Source: Streptomyces sp. DSM 15324
GTDB taxonomy: Bacteria > Actinomycetota > Actinomycetes > Streptomycetales > Streptomycetaceae
Direction of reading: 5' to 3'
DNA: 64,000 bases
Assembly (NCBI RefSeq): GCF_001514285.1
Contig: NZ_KQ949026.1
Location: forward strand, 124,001 to 188,000
A program made the position numbers and the translations under genes. Numbering within the stretch: the stretch's first letter is position 1; every line of letters starts with the position of its first letter. This document shows positions 17,569-26,624 of the stretch, one piece after another. Under the pieces are notes generated by a model. That model was given only the letters and a program-made list of their open reading frames with translations. It ran no database searches and was not told the DNA's origin.

Positions 17569-20237
17569 TTGGCCGTGTCGGCCACGAGGCGCTCGACCGC
17601 GTCGACGGCCTCGCCGACCGCGCCCGGGTTCTGGCCGCCGCCCTGGGCGACGTCCGGCTTGCCGCCACCGCCGCCGCCGAGGGTCTTGGCGGCCGTACGC
17701 ACCAGGTCGCCGGCCTTCAGACCGCGCTCGCGGGCGGCCTCGTTGGTGGCGATGACCGTGAGCGGCTTGCCGTTGTTCACGGTGAACAGGGCGACCACGG
17801 CGGCCCGTCCGCCCTGGATGCGGCCGCGCACGTCGAGGACCAGCCGGCGCAGGTCGTCCGGGGTCGTGCCGTCCGGGACCTGCCCGGTGACCACGGCGAC
17901 CCCGTGCACGTCCCTGGCGGACTCGGCGAGACCGGCGGCGGCCTGGAGGACCTTCTCCGCGCGGAACTTCTCGATCTCCTTCTCGGCGTCCTTCAGCTTG
18001 CCGAGCATGGCGGAGACCTTCTCCGGGAGCTCCTCGGGACGGCCCTTGATCAGCTCCTGGAGCTGGGCGACGACCGTGTGCTCACGGGCGAGGAAGTGGT
18101 AGGCGTCGACGCCGACGAGGGCCTCGATACGGCGCACACCCGAGCCGATCGACGACTCGCCGAGCAGCTTCACCAGGCCCAGCTGGGCCGTGTTGTGGAC
18201 GTGCGTGCCGCCGCACAGCTCCTTGGAGAAGTCGCCGATGGTCACCACGCGGACCCGCTCGCCGTACTTCTCGCCGAACTCGGCGATGGCGCCCTGCTTC
18301 TTCGCCTCGTCGATGCCCATGACCTCGGCGCGCACGTCGAGTTCGCGGGAGAGAACCTCGTTGATCTTCTGCTCGACATCGGTCATCACGGCCGTGGGAA
18401 CGGCGGACGGCGAGCCGAAGTCGAAGCGGAACCGGCCGGGCTGGTTCTCGGAACCGGCCTGGGCGGCCGTGGGGCCGAGCGCGTCGCGCAGGGCCTGGTG
18501 GGTGAGATGGGTGGCCGAGTGGGCGCGGGCGATGGCGGTGCGCCGACGCGAGTCGATCGTGGCGTGGACGAGGTCGCCCACGGTCACCTCGCCGACCTGG
18601 ACGACGCCCTTGTGGACGTACACGCCCGGCACCGGCTTCTGGGTGTCGCGGATCTCGACGACGGCACCGGAGGCCACCTTGAACCGGCCGGTGTCACCGA
18701 TCTGACCGCCGCCCTCGGCGTAGAACGGGGTGCGGTCCAGCACGATCTCGACCTCGTCGCCCTCGGAGGCGGCCGGGGAGGAGACGCCGTCGACGAGGAT
18801 GCCGACGACCGTGGACTCGCCCTCGGTGTCGGAGTAACCGATGAAGTCGGTCTCGCCGGCCCTGTCGGCGATCTCCCGGTAGGCGCCGGCACCGGCGTGG
18901 CCCGTCTTCTTGGCCTGGGCGTCGGCCTTGGCGCGCTCCCGCTGCTCCTTCATCAGGCGGCGGAAGCCGTCCTCGTCCACGGACAGCCCCTGCTCGGCGG
19001 CCATCTCCAGGGTGAGGTCGATCGGGAAGCCCCAGGTGTCGTGGAGCAGGAACGCCTTGTCGCCGGCGAGGACGGTGGAGCCGGCGGCCTTGGTCTCGCC
19101 GACGGCACCGTCGAGGACGTTCGTACCGGCGTTGAGGGTCTTGAGGAAGCGGGCCTCCTCGGCGAGGGCGACGTTCTCGATGCGCTCGCGGTCGGTGACC
19201 AGCTCCGGGTACTGCTGGCCCATCATGCCGATGACGGTGTCGATGAGGTCCTTGACGACCGGGCCGGTGGCGCCGAGGAGGCGCATGTTGCGGATGGCGC
19301 GGCGCATGATGCGGCGCAGCACGTAACCGCGGCCCTCGTTGCCGGGCGTGACGCCGTCGCCGATGAGCATCACGGAGGTGCGCATGTGGTCGGTGACCAC
19401 GCGCAGGGAGACGTCCGAGTCGTGGGCGTCGCCGTAGGCCACGCCGGTCAGCTCGGTGGCCTTCTTGATGACGGCCATGGAGGTGTCGATCTCGTACATG
19501 TTCTGCACGCCCTGCAGAATCATGGCGAGACGCTCCAGGCCCAGGCCCGTGTCGATGTTCTTGCTCGGCAGCTCGCCGAGGATCTCGAAGTTGTCCTTGC
19601 CGATGCCCTCGCCGCGCTCGTACTGCATGAAGACGAGGTTCCAGATCTCCACGTACCGCTCGTCGTTGACGGCGGGACCGCCCTCGACACCGAACTCGGG
19701 GCCGCGGTCGTAGTTGATCTCGGAGCAGGGGCCGCAGGGGCCGGGGACGCCCATGGACCAGTAGTTGTCCTTCATGCCGAGGCGCTGGATGCGCTCCTTC
19801 GGCACGCCGACGACCTCGTGCCAGATGCGCTCGGCCTCGTCGTCGTCCTGGTACACGGTGATCCAGAGCTTCTCCGGCTCCAGACCGTAACCGCCCTTGT
19901 CCTGGTCGCCGGTGAGCAGCTCCCAGGCGTACTTGATGGCGCCTTCCTTGAAGTAGTCGCCGAAGGAGAAGTTGCCGCACATCTGGAAGAACGTGCCGTG
20001 GCGGGTGGTCTTGCCGACCTCTTCGATGTCGGGGGTGCGCACGCACTTCTGCACGCTGGTGGCGCGGGCGAAGGGCGGCTTGACCTCACCGAGGAAGTAG
20101 GGCTTGAAGGGCACCATGCCGGCGGGGACGAGGAGCAGAGTCGGGTCGTCCGCGATGAGCGACGCCGAAGGGACGACGGTGTGCCCGCGCTCCTCGAAGA
20201 AGCTCAGCCAGCGGCGGCGAATCTCGGCCGACTCCAT
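17565..20237 (-). CDS. alaS: Alanyl-tRNA synthetase
   Basis: Class II synthetase that charges and proofreads tRNA-Ala. The 890-residue protein starts MESAEIRRRWLSFFEERGH and has the aminoacylation core (motif 2 around RHGTFFQMCGNFSFGDYF near residue 86). The editing domain has HSATH near residue 570 and CGGTH near residue 670. The C-Ala domain is glycine-rich (GGGGGGKPDVAQGGG) near residue 865. The start ATG overlaps the preceding gene's stop by one base, giving close coupling with the DUF6167-type gene. Confidence 0.98.
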   Translation of the reverse strand: MESAEIRRRWLSFFEERGHTVVPSASLIADDPTLLLVPAGMVPFKPYFLGEVKPPFARATSVQKCVRTPDIEEVGKTTRHGTFFQMCGNFSFGDYFKEGAIKYAWELLTGDQDKGGYGLEPEKLWITVYQDDDEAERIWHEVVGVPKERIQRLGMKDNYWSMGVPGPCGPCSEINYDRGPEFGVEGGPAVNDERYVEIWNLVFMQYERGEGIGKDNFEILGELPSKNIDTGLGLERLAMILQGVQNMYEIDTSMAVIKKATELTGVAYGDAHDSDVSLRVVTDHMRTSVMLIGDGVTPGNEGRGYVLRRIMRRAIRNMRLLGATGPVVKDLIDTVIGMMGQQYPELVTDRERIENVALAEEARFLKTLNAGTNVLDGAVGETKAAGSTVLAGDKAFLLHDTWGFPIDLTLEMAAEQGLSVDEDGFRRLMKEQRERAKADAQAKKTGHAGAGAYREIADRAGETDFIGYSDTEGESTVVGILVDGVSSPAASEGDEVEIVLDRTPFYAEGGGQIGDTGRFKVASGAVVEIRDTQKPVPGVYVHKGVVQVGEVTVGDLVHATIDSRRRTAIARAHSATHLTHQALRDALGPTAAQAGSENQPGRFRFDFGSPSAVPTAVMTDVEQKINEVLSRELDVRAEVMGIDEAKKQGAIAEFGEKYGERVRVVTIGDFSKELCGGTHVHNTAQLGLVKLLGESSIGSGVRRIEALVGVDAYHFLAREHTVVAQLQELIKGRPEELPEKVSAMLGKLKDAEKEIEKFRAEKVLQAAAGLAESARDVHGVAVVTGQVPDGTTPDDLRRLVLDVRGRIQGGRAAVVALFTVNNGKPLTVIATNEAARERGLKAGDLVRTAAKTLGGGGGGKPDVAQGGGQNPGAVGEAVDAVERLVADTAK

Positions 20238-20581
20238 CAGTGGTCCTCATTCCGGTCGTACGGGTACGTCGTGGTCTGGACGTACCTCGGGTGGGTGCTG
20301 TTCTCGATGGCGGCGAACCGCCGGGGCGCGGGGAGCGCGGGGTCCTCGTCGATACCGAGGGCGTCCTGGAGCTCCGCCTCGCGCTGGGCCATGTTGTCGC
20401 GGACGTCGAGCGCGAAGCCCACCGCACGGTCCTTCAGGCGCGCCCCCGTCTCGAGGGCCTTGTTGGCCGCGGTCGCGGCGAGGCTCTCCGGGGTGAGCTG
20501 CTTCAGCTTGCGGTTGACCTTGGTGGTGGCCCAGACACCGGCGGCGACACCGGTGGTGAACCAGAAGGTTCGGCGGAACAT
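20237..20581 (-). CDS. Small conserved actinomycete protein (DUF6167-like)
   Basis: A 114-residue protein starting MFRRTFWFTTGVAAGVWATT, with a short hydrophobic N-terminal stretch that could be a membrane anchor. A helical charged middle (RLKDRAVGFALDVRDNMAQREAEL) and a His/Tyr-rich tail follow. No catalytic motif. It lies between a DUF948 protein and alaS, a conserved arrangement in Streptomyces. Function unknown; the family name is recalled, not searched. Confidence 0.7.
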   Translation of the reverse strand: MFRRTFWFTTGVAAGVWATTKVNRKLKQLTPESLAATAANKALETGARLKDRAVGFALDVRDNMAQREAELQDALGIDEDPALPAPRRFAAIENSTHPRYVQTTTYPYDRNEDH

Positions 20582-20590
20582 GGCTGGCTC

Positions 20591-21031
20591 TCAGTCCCTC
20601 TTTCCACGGGCGCCGCGCTTCTCCCGCCGGGAGACGGTGCGGCCCACGATCACGGTACGCCGGGGTTCCCGGGCGGGCACGTCCTCCCGGCGGCCGCCGA
20701 GCGCCCGGCGCACGCCGTAGCCGAAGGCGGCGACCTTGACCAGGGGGCCGCCGAAGGTGGAGGCGACGGTCGTGGAGAGCGCGGAGGCGTTCGACGTGAC
20801 TTCCTGGACGTCGGAGGCGATGGCGTCGACCCGGTCGATCTGGGTCTGCGCGGAGCGCACCGCCGCGGAGGCGTCGGCCAGCAGCGGGACGGCCTGGTCG
20901 GTCACGTCCGCGACCAGCTTGGTGGTCGCCCTGAGCGTCTGGGCCAGCCTCGCCAGCGCGACGGCGAGGAAGGAGACCAGGATCGCCCAGAAGACGGCCA
21001 CCAGGATTCCGGCCACCTCTCCACCGGACAC
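20591..21031 (-). CDS. DUF948 membrane protein
   Basis: A 146-residue protein with one N-terminal membrane helix (residues 6-30). A long helical, probably coiled-coil, region with heptad-like spacing follows (RLAQTLRATTKLVADVTDQA through VDAIASDVQEV). The C-terminal tail is basic. This matches DUF948 proteins, which resemble general-stress or chemotaxis-receptor-like coiled coils. GTG start. It ends 9 bases before the next gene and forms an operon with it and alaS. Function unknown. Confidence 0.75.
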   Translation of the reverse strand: MSGGEVAGILVAVFWAILVSFLAVALARLAQTLRATTKLVADVTDQAVPLLADASAAVRSAQTQIDRVDAIASDVQEVTSNASALSTTVASTFGGPLVKVAAFGYGVRRALGGRREDVPAREPRRTVIVGRTVSRREKRGARGKRD

Positions 21032-21126
21032 CTGGCACCTCTTTTGCAGCGTTGGGATCTATCTCCGGGGCCGAGCCTATCGCGCCGGGGGCGGGGCTCC
21101 GTACCGCATTACCGGGGCATGCGAAA

Positions 21127-21154
21127 GCCCGCCGCCTCCGGGGAGACGGCGGGC
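21127..21154 (-). terminator. Terminator of rpsD
   Basis: The stem GCCCGCCG/CGGCGGGC is extended by CTCC/GGAG across one mismatch, followed on the minus strand by TTTC. It lies 34 bases past the rpsD stop and before the DUF948 gene, so it should reduce read-through from the highly expressed ribosomal gene. Confidence 0.75.
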
Positions 21155-21187
21155 CCGGGCGCTGGAGTCCCTACGACCGCTCGAGGA

Positions 21188-21802
21188 TCAACGGGCGTAG
21201 TACTCGACGACGAGCTGCTCGTCGCAGATGACCGGGATCTCCTTGCGGTTCGGCTCACGGTCCAGGCGGAACGCCAGGGCCTTGAGGTTCACCTGGAGGT
21301 AGCGCGGGGTCTCGCCGTCGGGGGCGAAGCCGCCCTCGCGGGCGATGGAGAAGAGGGTCTTCTCGCGGCTGCGCTCGCGGACCATCACGACGTCGTCGGG
21401 ACGGACGCGGAACGAGGGCTTGTCGGTCTTCTGGCCGTTGACCTCGATGTGACCGTGCACGACCATCTGACGGGCCTGGTAGATGGTGCGGGCGATGCCC
21501 GAACGCAGCACCAGCGCGTCGAGACGGCGCTCGAGCTCGATGATCAGGGCCTCACCGGTCTTGCCCTGCACCTTGGAGGCACGCTCGTAGGCGCGGACCA
21601 GCTGGCGCTCGGAGAGGTCGTACTGCGCGCGCAGGCGCTGCTTCTCCAGCAGACGGACCTTGTAGTCCGAGTTCTGCTTGCGGCCACGGCCGTGCTCACC
21701 CGGCGGGTAGGGGCGGGCCTCGAAGTACTTGACGGCCTTCGGGGTCAGCGCGATGCCGAGGGCACGCGACTTCTTGACCTTGGGGCGGGACTGGTTCGCC
21801 AC
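21188..21802 (-). CDS. rpsD: 30S ribosomal protein S4
   Basis: Primary 16S rRNA-binding protein that starts assembly of the small subunit. The 204-residue protein begins MANQSRPKVKKSRALGIALT from a GTG. It has the S4 RNA-binding domain LERRLDALVLRSGIARTIYQ near residues 90-110 and VVHGHIEVNG after it. The N-terminal zinc-binding cysteines seen in many S4 proteins are missing, so this is the zinc-independent type. It stands alone, not in the alpha operon with S13, S11 and rpoA, as is usual in Streptomyces. Confidence 0.97.
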   Translation of the reverse strand: MANQSRPKVKKSRALGIALTPKAVKYFEARPYPPGEHGRGRKQNSDYKVRLLEKQRLRAQYDLSERQLVRAYERASKVQGKTGEALIIELERRLDALVLRSGIARTIYQARQMVVHGHIEVNGQKTDKPSFRVRPDDVVMVRERSREKTLFSIAREGGFAPDGETPRYLQVNLKALAFRLDREPNRKEIPVICDEQLVVEYYAR

Positions 21803-22101
21803 TTGTCTCTCATTTCCTGGTTTTCGGCTTGTCAGGGTTAAGGGAGGTCGCATCCGCAGCCGGGGAAACCCATGAGGTCCGTGAGGGACCCGCCGGGCAG
21901 CCGCTCCCCTGGTCTGGGCACAACGTGCAGCACGCGAGTGGCCCACCGACCGCTCCCGCCGTGCGGCGGGTGGTGGTGGGCTGCCCGCGACACCGATCGA
22001 CGGTGCGCGACGCTCCTGGAGCCGGTCCGGGGACCGGTTCCGGCTGACTGTCCCGTTCTGACAGCGCGGGACGCAGCGCTCCGAGCGAGTTTACAGGGTG
22101 C
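21803..22101 (-). promoter_or_regulatory. Long structured leader upstream of rpsD
   Basis: A 299-base gene-free stretch between rarA and rpsD. Read on the minus strand it contains a possible -10 (TAAACT, 22093-22088) at the very end of rarA. Several hairpins follow: GTCCCG/CGGGAC, a GGAACCGGTCC/GGACCGGCTCC-type stem and CCCGCCG/CGGCGGG. A leader of roughly 280 bases before a ribosomal protein gene suggests autoregulation by S4 or simply a terminator of rarA plus a nearer promoter. No known leader motif was recognised. Confidence 0.45.
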
Positions 22102-23457
22102 TCAGGACCGCTTTCGACCGAGGTGCTTCCTGGTCCACTCCACGGCGTCGGCGTACCGGGCCTCCGCGCCGTGCCGGGTGGGGGTGTAGTACTCGCGGTC
22201 CTTGATCGGGTCCGGGGCGTACTGCTGGGCGGCGATGCCCTCCGCCAGGTCGTGCGGATACACGTACCCCTGGGCGTGGCCGAGCTTGGCGGCGCCCTTG
22301 TAGTGCCCGTCGCGCAGATGCGGCGGCACGGATCCGGCCAGTCCCTTGCGTACGTCGTCCAGGGCGGCGCCGATCGCGGTGGTCGCGGAGTTGGACTTCG
22401 GGGCGAGGGCGAGGGCGATGGTGGCGTGGCTGAGGATGAGCGCGGCCTCGGGGAAGCCGATCAGGGCGACGGCCTGGGCGGCGGCGACGGCCGTGGGGAG
22501 CGCGTTCGGATCGGCGAGGCCGATGTCCTCGCTGGCGGAGATCATCAGCCGACGGGCGATGAAGCGGGGGTCCTCCCCCGCCTCGATCATGCGGGCCAGG
22601 TAGTGCAGGGCGGCGTCCACGTCGGAGCCCCTGATGGACTTGATCAGCGCGCTGGCGACGTCGTAGTGCTGGTCGCCGTCGCGGTCGTACTTCACCGCCG
22701 CCCGGTCGACCGTCTGTTCCAGGGTGGTCAGGCTGATCGCGCTCTCGTCCTGGTCGAGGGCGGCCCCGGCGGCGGCCTCCAGGGCGGTCAGCGCGCGGCG
22801 GGCGTCGCCGCCGGCGATGCGCAGCAGGTGCGCCTCGGTGTCCTCGGGGAGGGTGACGGCGCCCTTGAGGCCGCGCTCGTCGGTCAGGGCCCTGTGCAGC
22901 AGCCCCCGCAGATCGTCGTCGGTGAGCGGTTCGAGGGTCAGCAGCAGCGAGCGGGAGAGCAGCGGGGAGATCACCGAGAAGTACGGGTTCTCGGTGGTCG
23001 CCGCGATCAGGGTGACCCAGCGGTTCTCGACGGCCGGGAGGAGGGAGTCCTGCTGGGCCTTGCTGAAGCGGTGGATCTCGTCGAGGAAGAGGACGGTCTC
23101 CTTGCCGTACCCCCCGGTGGCACGGCGGGCGCCGTCGATGACCGCGCGGACCTCCTTGACGCCGGCGGTGATCGCGGAGAGCTCCACGAACCGCTTGTTC
23201 GTCGCCTTGGACACGACGTACGCCAGGGTGGTCTTGCCGGTGCCGGGCGGGCCCCAGAGGATGACCGAGGAGGGCCCGGCCGGGCCCTTGGCGCCCTCGC
23301 CGACCAGGCGGCGCAGGGGCGAGCCCGGCTTCAGCAGGTGCTGCTGGCCCACCACCTCGTCCAGGGTGCGCGGGCGCATCCGGACCGCCAGGGGGCTCCC
23401 GGCGGGGTCCTTCTCCTGGCGTTCTTCTGCTGCGGCGGTGAACAGGTCGGGCTCCAC
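22102..23457 (-). CDS. rarA: Replication-associated recombination protein A (MgsA/RarA AAA+ ATPase)
   Basis: AAA+ ATPase of the clamp-loader clade that acts at stalled replication forks. The 451-residue protein has Walker A GPPGTGKTT near residues 69-77, Walker B VLFLDEIHRF near residue 122, sensor 1 AATTENPYFS near residue 152, and sensor 2 GGDARRALT near residue 218. The C-terminal tetramerisation domain includes HYKGAAKLGHAQGYVYPHD. The GTG start gives MEPDLFTAAAEERQ, the typical beginning. Stands alone between VKOR and rpsD. Confidence 0.95.
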   Translation of the reverse strand: MEPDLFTAAAEERQEKDPAGSPLAVRMRPRTLDEVVGQQHLLKPGSPLRRLVGEGAKGPAGPSSVILWGPPGTGKTTLAYVVSKATNKRFVELSAITAGVKEVRAVIDGARRATGGYGKETVLFLDEIHRFSKAQQDSLLPAVENRWVTLIAATTENPYFSVISPLLSRSLLLTLEPLTDDDLRGLLHRALTDERGLKGAVTLPEDTEAHLLRIAGGDARRALTALEAAAGAALDQDESAISLTTLEQTVDRAAVKYDRDGDQHYDVASALIKSIRGSDVDAALHYLARMIEAGEDPRFIARRLMISASEDIGLADPNALPTAVAAAQAVALIGFPEAALILSHATIALALAPKSNSATTAIGAALDDVRKGLAGSVPPHLRDGHYKGAAKLGHAQGYVYPHDLAEGIAAQQYAPDPIKDREYYTPTRHGAEARYADAVEWTRKHLGRKRS

Positions 23458-23537
23458 GCTGAAACCCTAAATCACCGCACCGACAACACGGCCCGGACCG
23501 TCGGCCGGACCACCGGCAGCACCGTCGGCCCGGACCG

Positions 23538-24203
23538 TCAGCTGGTCCAGAACTCCCACCAGCGGGTCAGGATCAGCATGCCGATGATGCCGATGTGGAG
23601 CACGGGCACGACCCAGGTGAACTCGCCGAAGAAGCTCTTCAGCCAGCGCGGGGCGGGCAGGAAGCTGTTGCGGATGTTGAACGAGGTCACGTACCAGAAC
23701 ATGGTGATCGTGGCGACCCAGGCCAGCGAGCACCACAGGCACAGGGCGTTGATCCGGTAAAGGGACTGGAACTGCAGCCAGGTGCAGAAGGCGACGCCGA
23801 ACAGCGTGCCGAAGTTGAAGGTGAGCCAGTACCAGCGCGGGAAGCGGGCTCGGGTCAGCAGGCTCATGCCGACGCAGATGACGATGCCGTAGCAGACCAG
23901 GCCGAGCATCGGGTTGGGGAAGCCGAAGGCGGCGGCCTGCTTGGACTCCATCACGCTGCCGCAGGAGACCACCGGGTTCAGGCTGCACCCGGGGGTGAAG
24001 GTCGTGCCCGCGACCTTGGCCTCGAGCAGTTTGAACTTGTCGACCGTGATGACCCACGCGGCGAGCAGACCGGCCGCGCCGGTGATCAGCAGCAGGATCG
24101 CGAACGCACGGCTGCCGCCCACCGTCCGGGGCGCGGCCGCGGCGTCACGGGCGGGCTCGGGCTCGGACTCCGTGGAGACGTCTTTGACTGTCGTCTTGCT
24201 CAT
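23538..24203 (-). CDS. Vitamin K epoxide reductase-family membrane protein
   Basis: Bacterial VKOR homologue that reoxidises a thioredoxin-fold partner during disulfide formation in secreted proteins, passing electrons to quinone. The 221-residue protein has five predicted membrane segments. The redox motif is in NALCLWCSL near residue 160, and the loop cysteines are in CSLNPVVSC near residues 72-80. ATG start giving MSKTTVKDVS. No DsbA-like gene is adjacent. Actinobacteria generally use VKOR in place of DsbB. Confidence 0.93.
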   Translation of the reverse strand: MSKTTVKDVSTESEPEPARDAAAAPRTVGGSRAFAILLLITGAAGLLAAWVITVDKFKLLEAKVAGTTFTPGCSLNPVVSCGSVMESKQAAAFGFPNPMLGLVCYGIVICVGMSLLTRARFPRWYWLTFNFGTLFGVAFCTWLQFQSLYRINALCLWCSLAWVATITMFWYVTSFNIRNSFLPAPRWLKSFFGEFTWVVPVLHIGIIGMLILTRWWEFWTS

Positions 24204-24485
24204 CACGCCGATCCGTGTTTGAGAGTTGGACCATCTTCGGGCAGGGGCCATTCTGCCGCACCCGGCCGGGTATCCACCGTTCGATGGACATAAGGAAGCC
24301 CGCCCGGTGGTCCCCGACCGCACGGTTCCGGCCGCGTCCCGACGGCACGACAGCACAGGCGAACGACTCGCGGTGGACGTCCGCCGAGTTGACGGTCCGC
24401 GAGACCGTCACCCGGGAGCGACCGACCCCGACGGGAGGGGTGTGCGGGGGCCGCGCGACCCTGCACACCCCTCACTGCGCGGGCC
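24204..24485. other. Gene-free 282-base stretch with a hairpin after hisS
   Basis: No supported gene. An 11-base-pair perfect stem (24435-24445 with 24463-24473) lies 13 bases beyond the hisS stop, without a T tract, and probably terminates hisS. A smaller inverted repeat (GACGGT/ACCGTC) follows near 24400. The rest should hold the VKOR promoter, but no convincing -35/-10 pair was seen. Confidence 0.6.
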
Positions 24486-25748
24486 TCAGCCCAGCCTGGA
24501 CTCCAGCTCCGCCACGATCTCGTTCACGCCGATCGCCGTCTGCTCGCCGGACTCCATGTCCTTGAGCTGGACGACGCCCTCGGCGAGGTCGCGCTCGCCG
24601 GCGACGATCGTGTAGCGGGCGCCGCTGCGGTTGGCGTTCTTCATGGCGCCCTTGAGGCCCTTGGCACCGTAGGAGAAGTCGGCCGCGACACCGACCTTGC
24701 GCAGCTCCGTGACCTTGGCGAACAGCACCCGGCGGGCCTCCTCGCCGAGCGGGACGGCGTAGACGGCGGTGGGGGACGGCAGGTCGAGCGCGACACCCTC
24801 GGCCTCCAGCGCCAGGACCGTGCGGTCGACGCCGAGGGCCCAGCCGACGGATGGCAGGGCCGGGCCGCCGATCATCTCCGACAGTCCGTCGTAGCGGCCG
24901 CCGCCGCCCACCGCGGACTGGGAGCCGAGACCGTCGTGGACGAACTCGAAGGTCGTCCGGGTGTAGTAGTCCAGGCCGCGGACCAGCTTCGGGTCGTCCT
25001 CGAAGGCGACACCGGCGGCCGTGATCAGCTCACGGACCTCCTCGTGGTACGCCTTGCACGCGTCGCAGAGGTAGTCCCGCAGGAGGGGGGCGTCACCGAG
25101 CTGCTTCTGGACCGACTCGCGCTTGTCGTCCAGGACGCGCAGCGGGTTGATGTCGGCGCGGCGCAGGGTGTCCTCGTCGAGGTCCAGGCCGCGCAGGAAG
25201 TCCTGGAGCGCGGCCCGGTACACCGGACGGCACTCCTTGTCGCCGAGGCTGTTGAGCAGGATGCGGAAGTTCCTCAGGCCCAGCGAGCGGTACGCCTGGT
25301 CGGCCAGGATGATCAGCTCGGCGTCCAGCGCCGGGTCCTCCGCGCCGATGGCCTCGGCGCCGACCTGGGAGAAGTGGCGGTAGCGGCCCTTCTGGGGGCG
25401 CTCGTAGCGGTAGTACGAGCCGGAGTACCAGAGCTTGACGGGAAGGTTGCCCGTCTTGTGGAGGTTGGCCTCCAGCGCCGCGCGCAGGACCGAGGCGGTT
25501 CCCTCGGGGCGCAGGGCCAGCCTGTCGCCGCCCTTGGTCTCGAAGGCGTACATCTCCTTGGTCACGATGTCGGTGGACTCACCGACACCGCGGGCGAAGA
25601 GCTCCACGCTCTCGAAGCCGGGCGTCTCGATGTAGCCGTAGCCGGAGTTGCGCAGCGGTGCGGCGATCGCCTCGCGGACCGCGAGGTAGCGGGCGGAGTC
25701 GGGCGGCAGCAGGTCGTACGTGCCCTTGGGGGCCTGAAAGGTGCTCAC
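24486..25748 (-). CDS. hisS: Histidyl-tRNA synthetase
   Basis: Class II synthetase. The 420-residue protein has motif 2 (RPEGTASVLRA near residue 80 and YRYERPQKGRYRHF near residue 113). The HisA signatures are RGLDYYTRTTFEF near residue 263 and SVGWALGVDR near residue 305 (motif 3). A C-terminal anticodon-binding domain follows. GTG start (MSTFQAPKGTYDLLPPDS). It follows the hydrolase gene by 12 bases, in the same operon. Confidence 0.97.
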   Translation of the reverse strand: MSTFQAPKGTYDLLPPDSARYLAVREAIAAPLRNSGYGYIETPGFESVELFARGVGESTDIVTKEMYAFETKGGDRLALRPEGTASVLRAALEANLHKTGNLPVKLWYSGSYYRYERPQKGRYRHFSQVGAEAIGAEDPALDAELIILADQAYRSLGLRNFRILLNSLGDKECRPVYRAALQDFLRGLDLDEDTLRRADINPLRVLDDKRESVQKQLGDAPLLRDYLCDACKAYHEEVRELITAAGVAFEDDPKLVRGLDYYTRTTFEFVHDGLGSQSAVGGGGRYDGLSEMIGGPALPSVGWALGVDRTVLALEAEGVALDLPSPTAVYAVPLGEEARRVLFAKVTELRKVGVAADFSYGAKGLKGAMKNANRSGARYTIVAGERDLAEGVVQLKDMESGEQTAIGVNEIVAELESRLG

Positions 25749-25760
25749 GGAAGTCTCTCG

Positions 25761-26471
25761 TCACATTCCTCGTCGGGGAGCGTCGGACGCTCCCTGGCCG
25801 CCGGCGGCCACCTGCCGCAGATACGGATTGGTGGCGCGCTCCTGGCCGATGGTCGTCTGGGGGCCGTGGCCGGACAGGACCACGGTCGAGTCGTCGAGCG
25901 GCAGGCACACGCGGGCCAGCGAGTCGAGCATCTCGGCCATGTCACCGCCGGGCAGGTCGGTGCGTCCGATGGAGCCGGCGAACAGCAGATCCCCCGAGAA
26001 GAAGACCGAGGGGATCTCGGTCGTCTCGGGCATCCGGAAGGTCACCGACCCCTTGGTATGGCCCGGCGCGTGCGCGACGGAGAACCGCAGACCCGCCAGG
26101 TCCAGCTCGACGCCGTCGGTCAGCTCGCGGACGTCGTCCGGCTCCCCCACGGTCAGCTCGCCCATCAGCTGCATCCCGACGGACCGGCCGAGCGCCTTCT
26201 CGGGGTCGCTCATCATGAACCGGTCCTCGGGGTGGATCCAGGCCGGCACGTCGTGCGCGCCGCAGACCGGGACGACCGAGGCCACATGGTCGATGTGGCC
26301 GTGTGTCAGGACGACCGCGACGGGCTTGAGCCGATGCTTCCTCAGCGCTTCCTCGACTCCGGGGGCCGCCTGATGGCCCGGGTCGATGATCACGCACTCC
26401 TCACCGGCGGCGGGGGCGACGAGATAACAGTTCGTCCCCCAGGCCCCGGCGGGGAACCCGGCAATGAGCAC
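25761..26471 (-). CDS. Metallo-beta-lactamase-fold hydrolase (glyoxalase II-like)
   Basis: A 236-residue zinc hydrolase with the signature THGHIDH near residues 56-62, a later His in APGHTKGS near residue 135, Asp in FFSGDLLFAGSIGRTDL, and a final His in LSGHGPQT. This arrangement fits glyoxalase II-like hydrolases that cleave thioesters. The preferred thiol substrate in an actinomycete would be mycothiol-linked, which is inference. GTG start with AAGGA upstream. Conserved upstream partner of hisS. Confidence 0.85.
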   Translation of the reverse strand: MLIAGFPAGAWGTNCYLVAPAAGEECVIIDPGHQAAPGVEEALRKHRLKPVAVVLTHGHIDHVASVVPVCGAHDVPAWIHPEDRFMMSDPEKALGRSVGMQLMGELTVGEPDDVRELTDGVELDLAGLRFSVAHAPGHTKGSVTFRMPETTEIPSVFFSGDLLFAGSIGRTDLPGGDMAEMLDSLARVCLPLDDSTVVLSGHGPQTTIGQERATNPYLRQVAAGGQGASDAPRRGM

Positions 26472-26624
26472 GATCGTCCTTGGTTGTGTCGATTACGGGA
26501 GGCTTCTGCGCGGCGACAGCCGCTGTCAGAGCCTACCGGCGCTGCCGTTTCCTCAGCGAACCCATATACGGTACGGGGCACACGCAAGCGGTCGATGTCA
26601 CGAGACGCACGAGGAGAGAATCCG

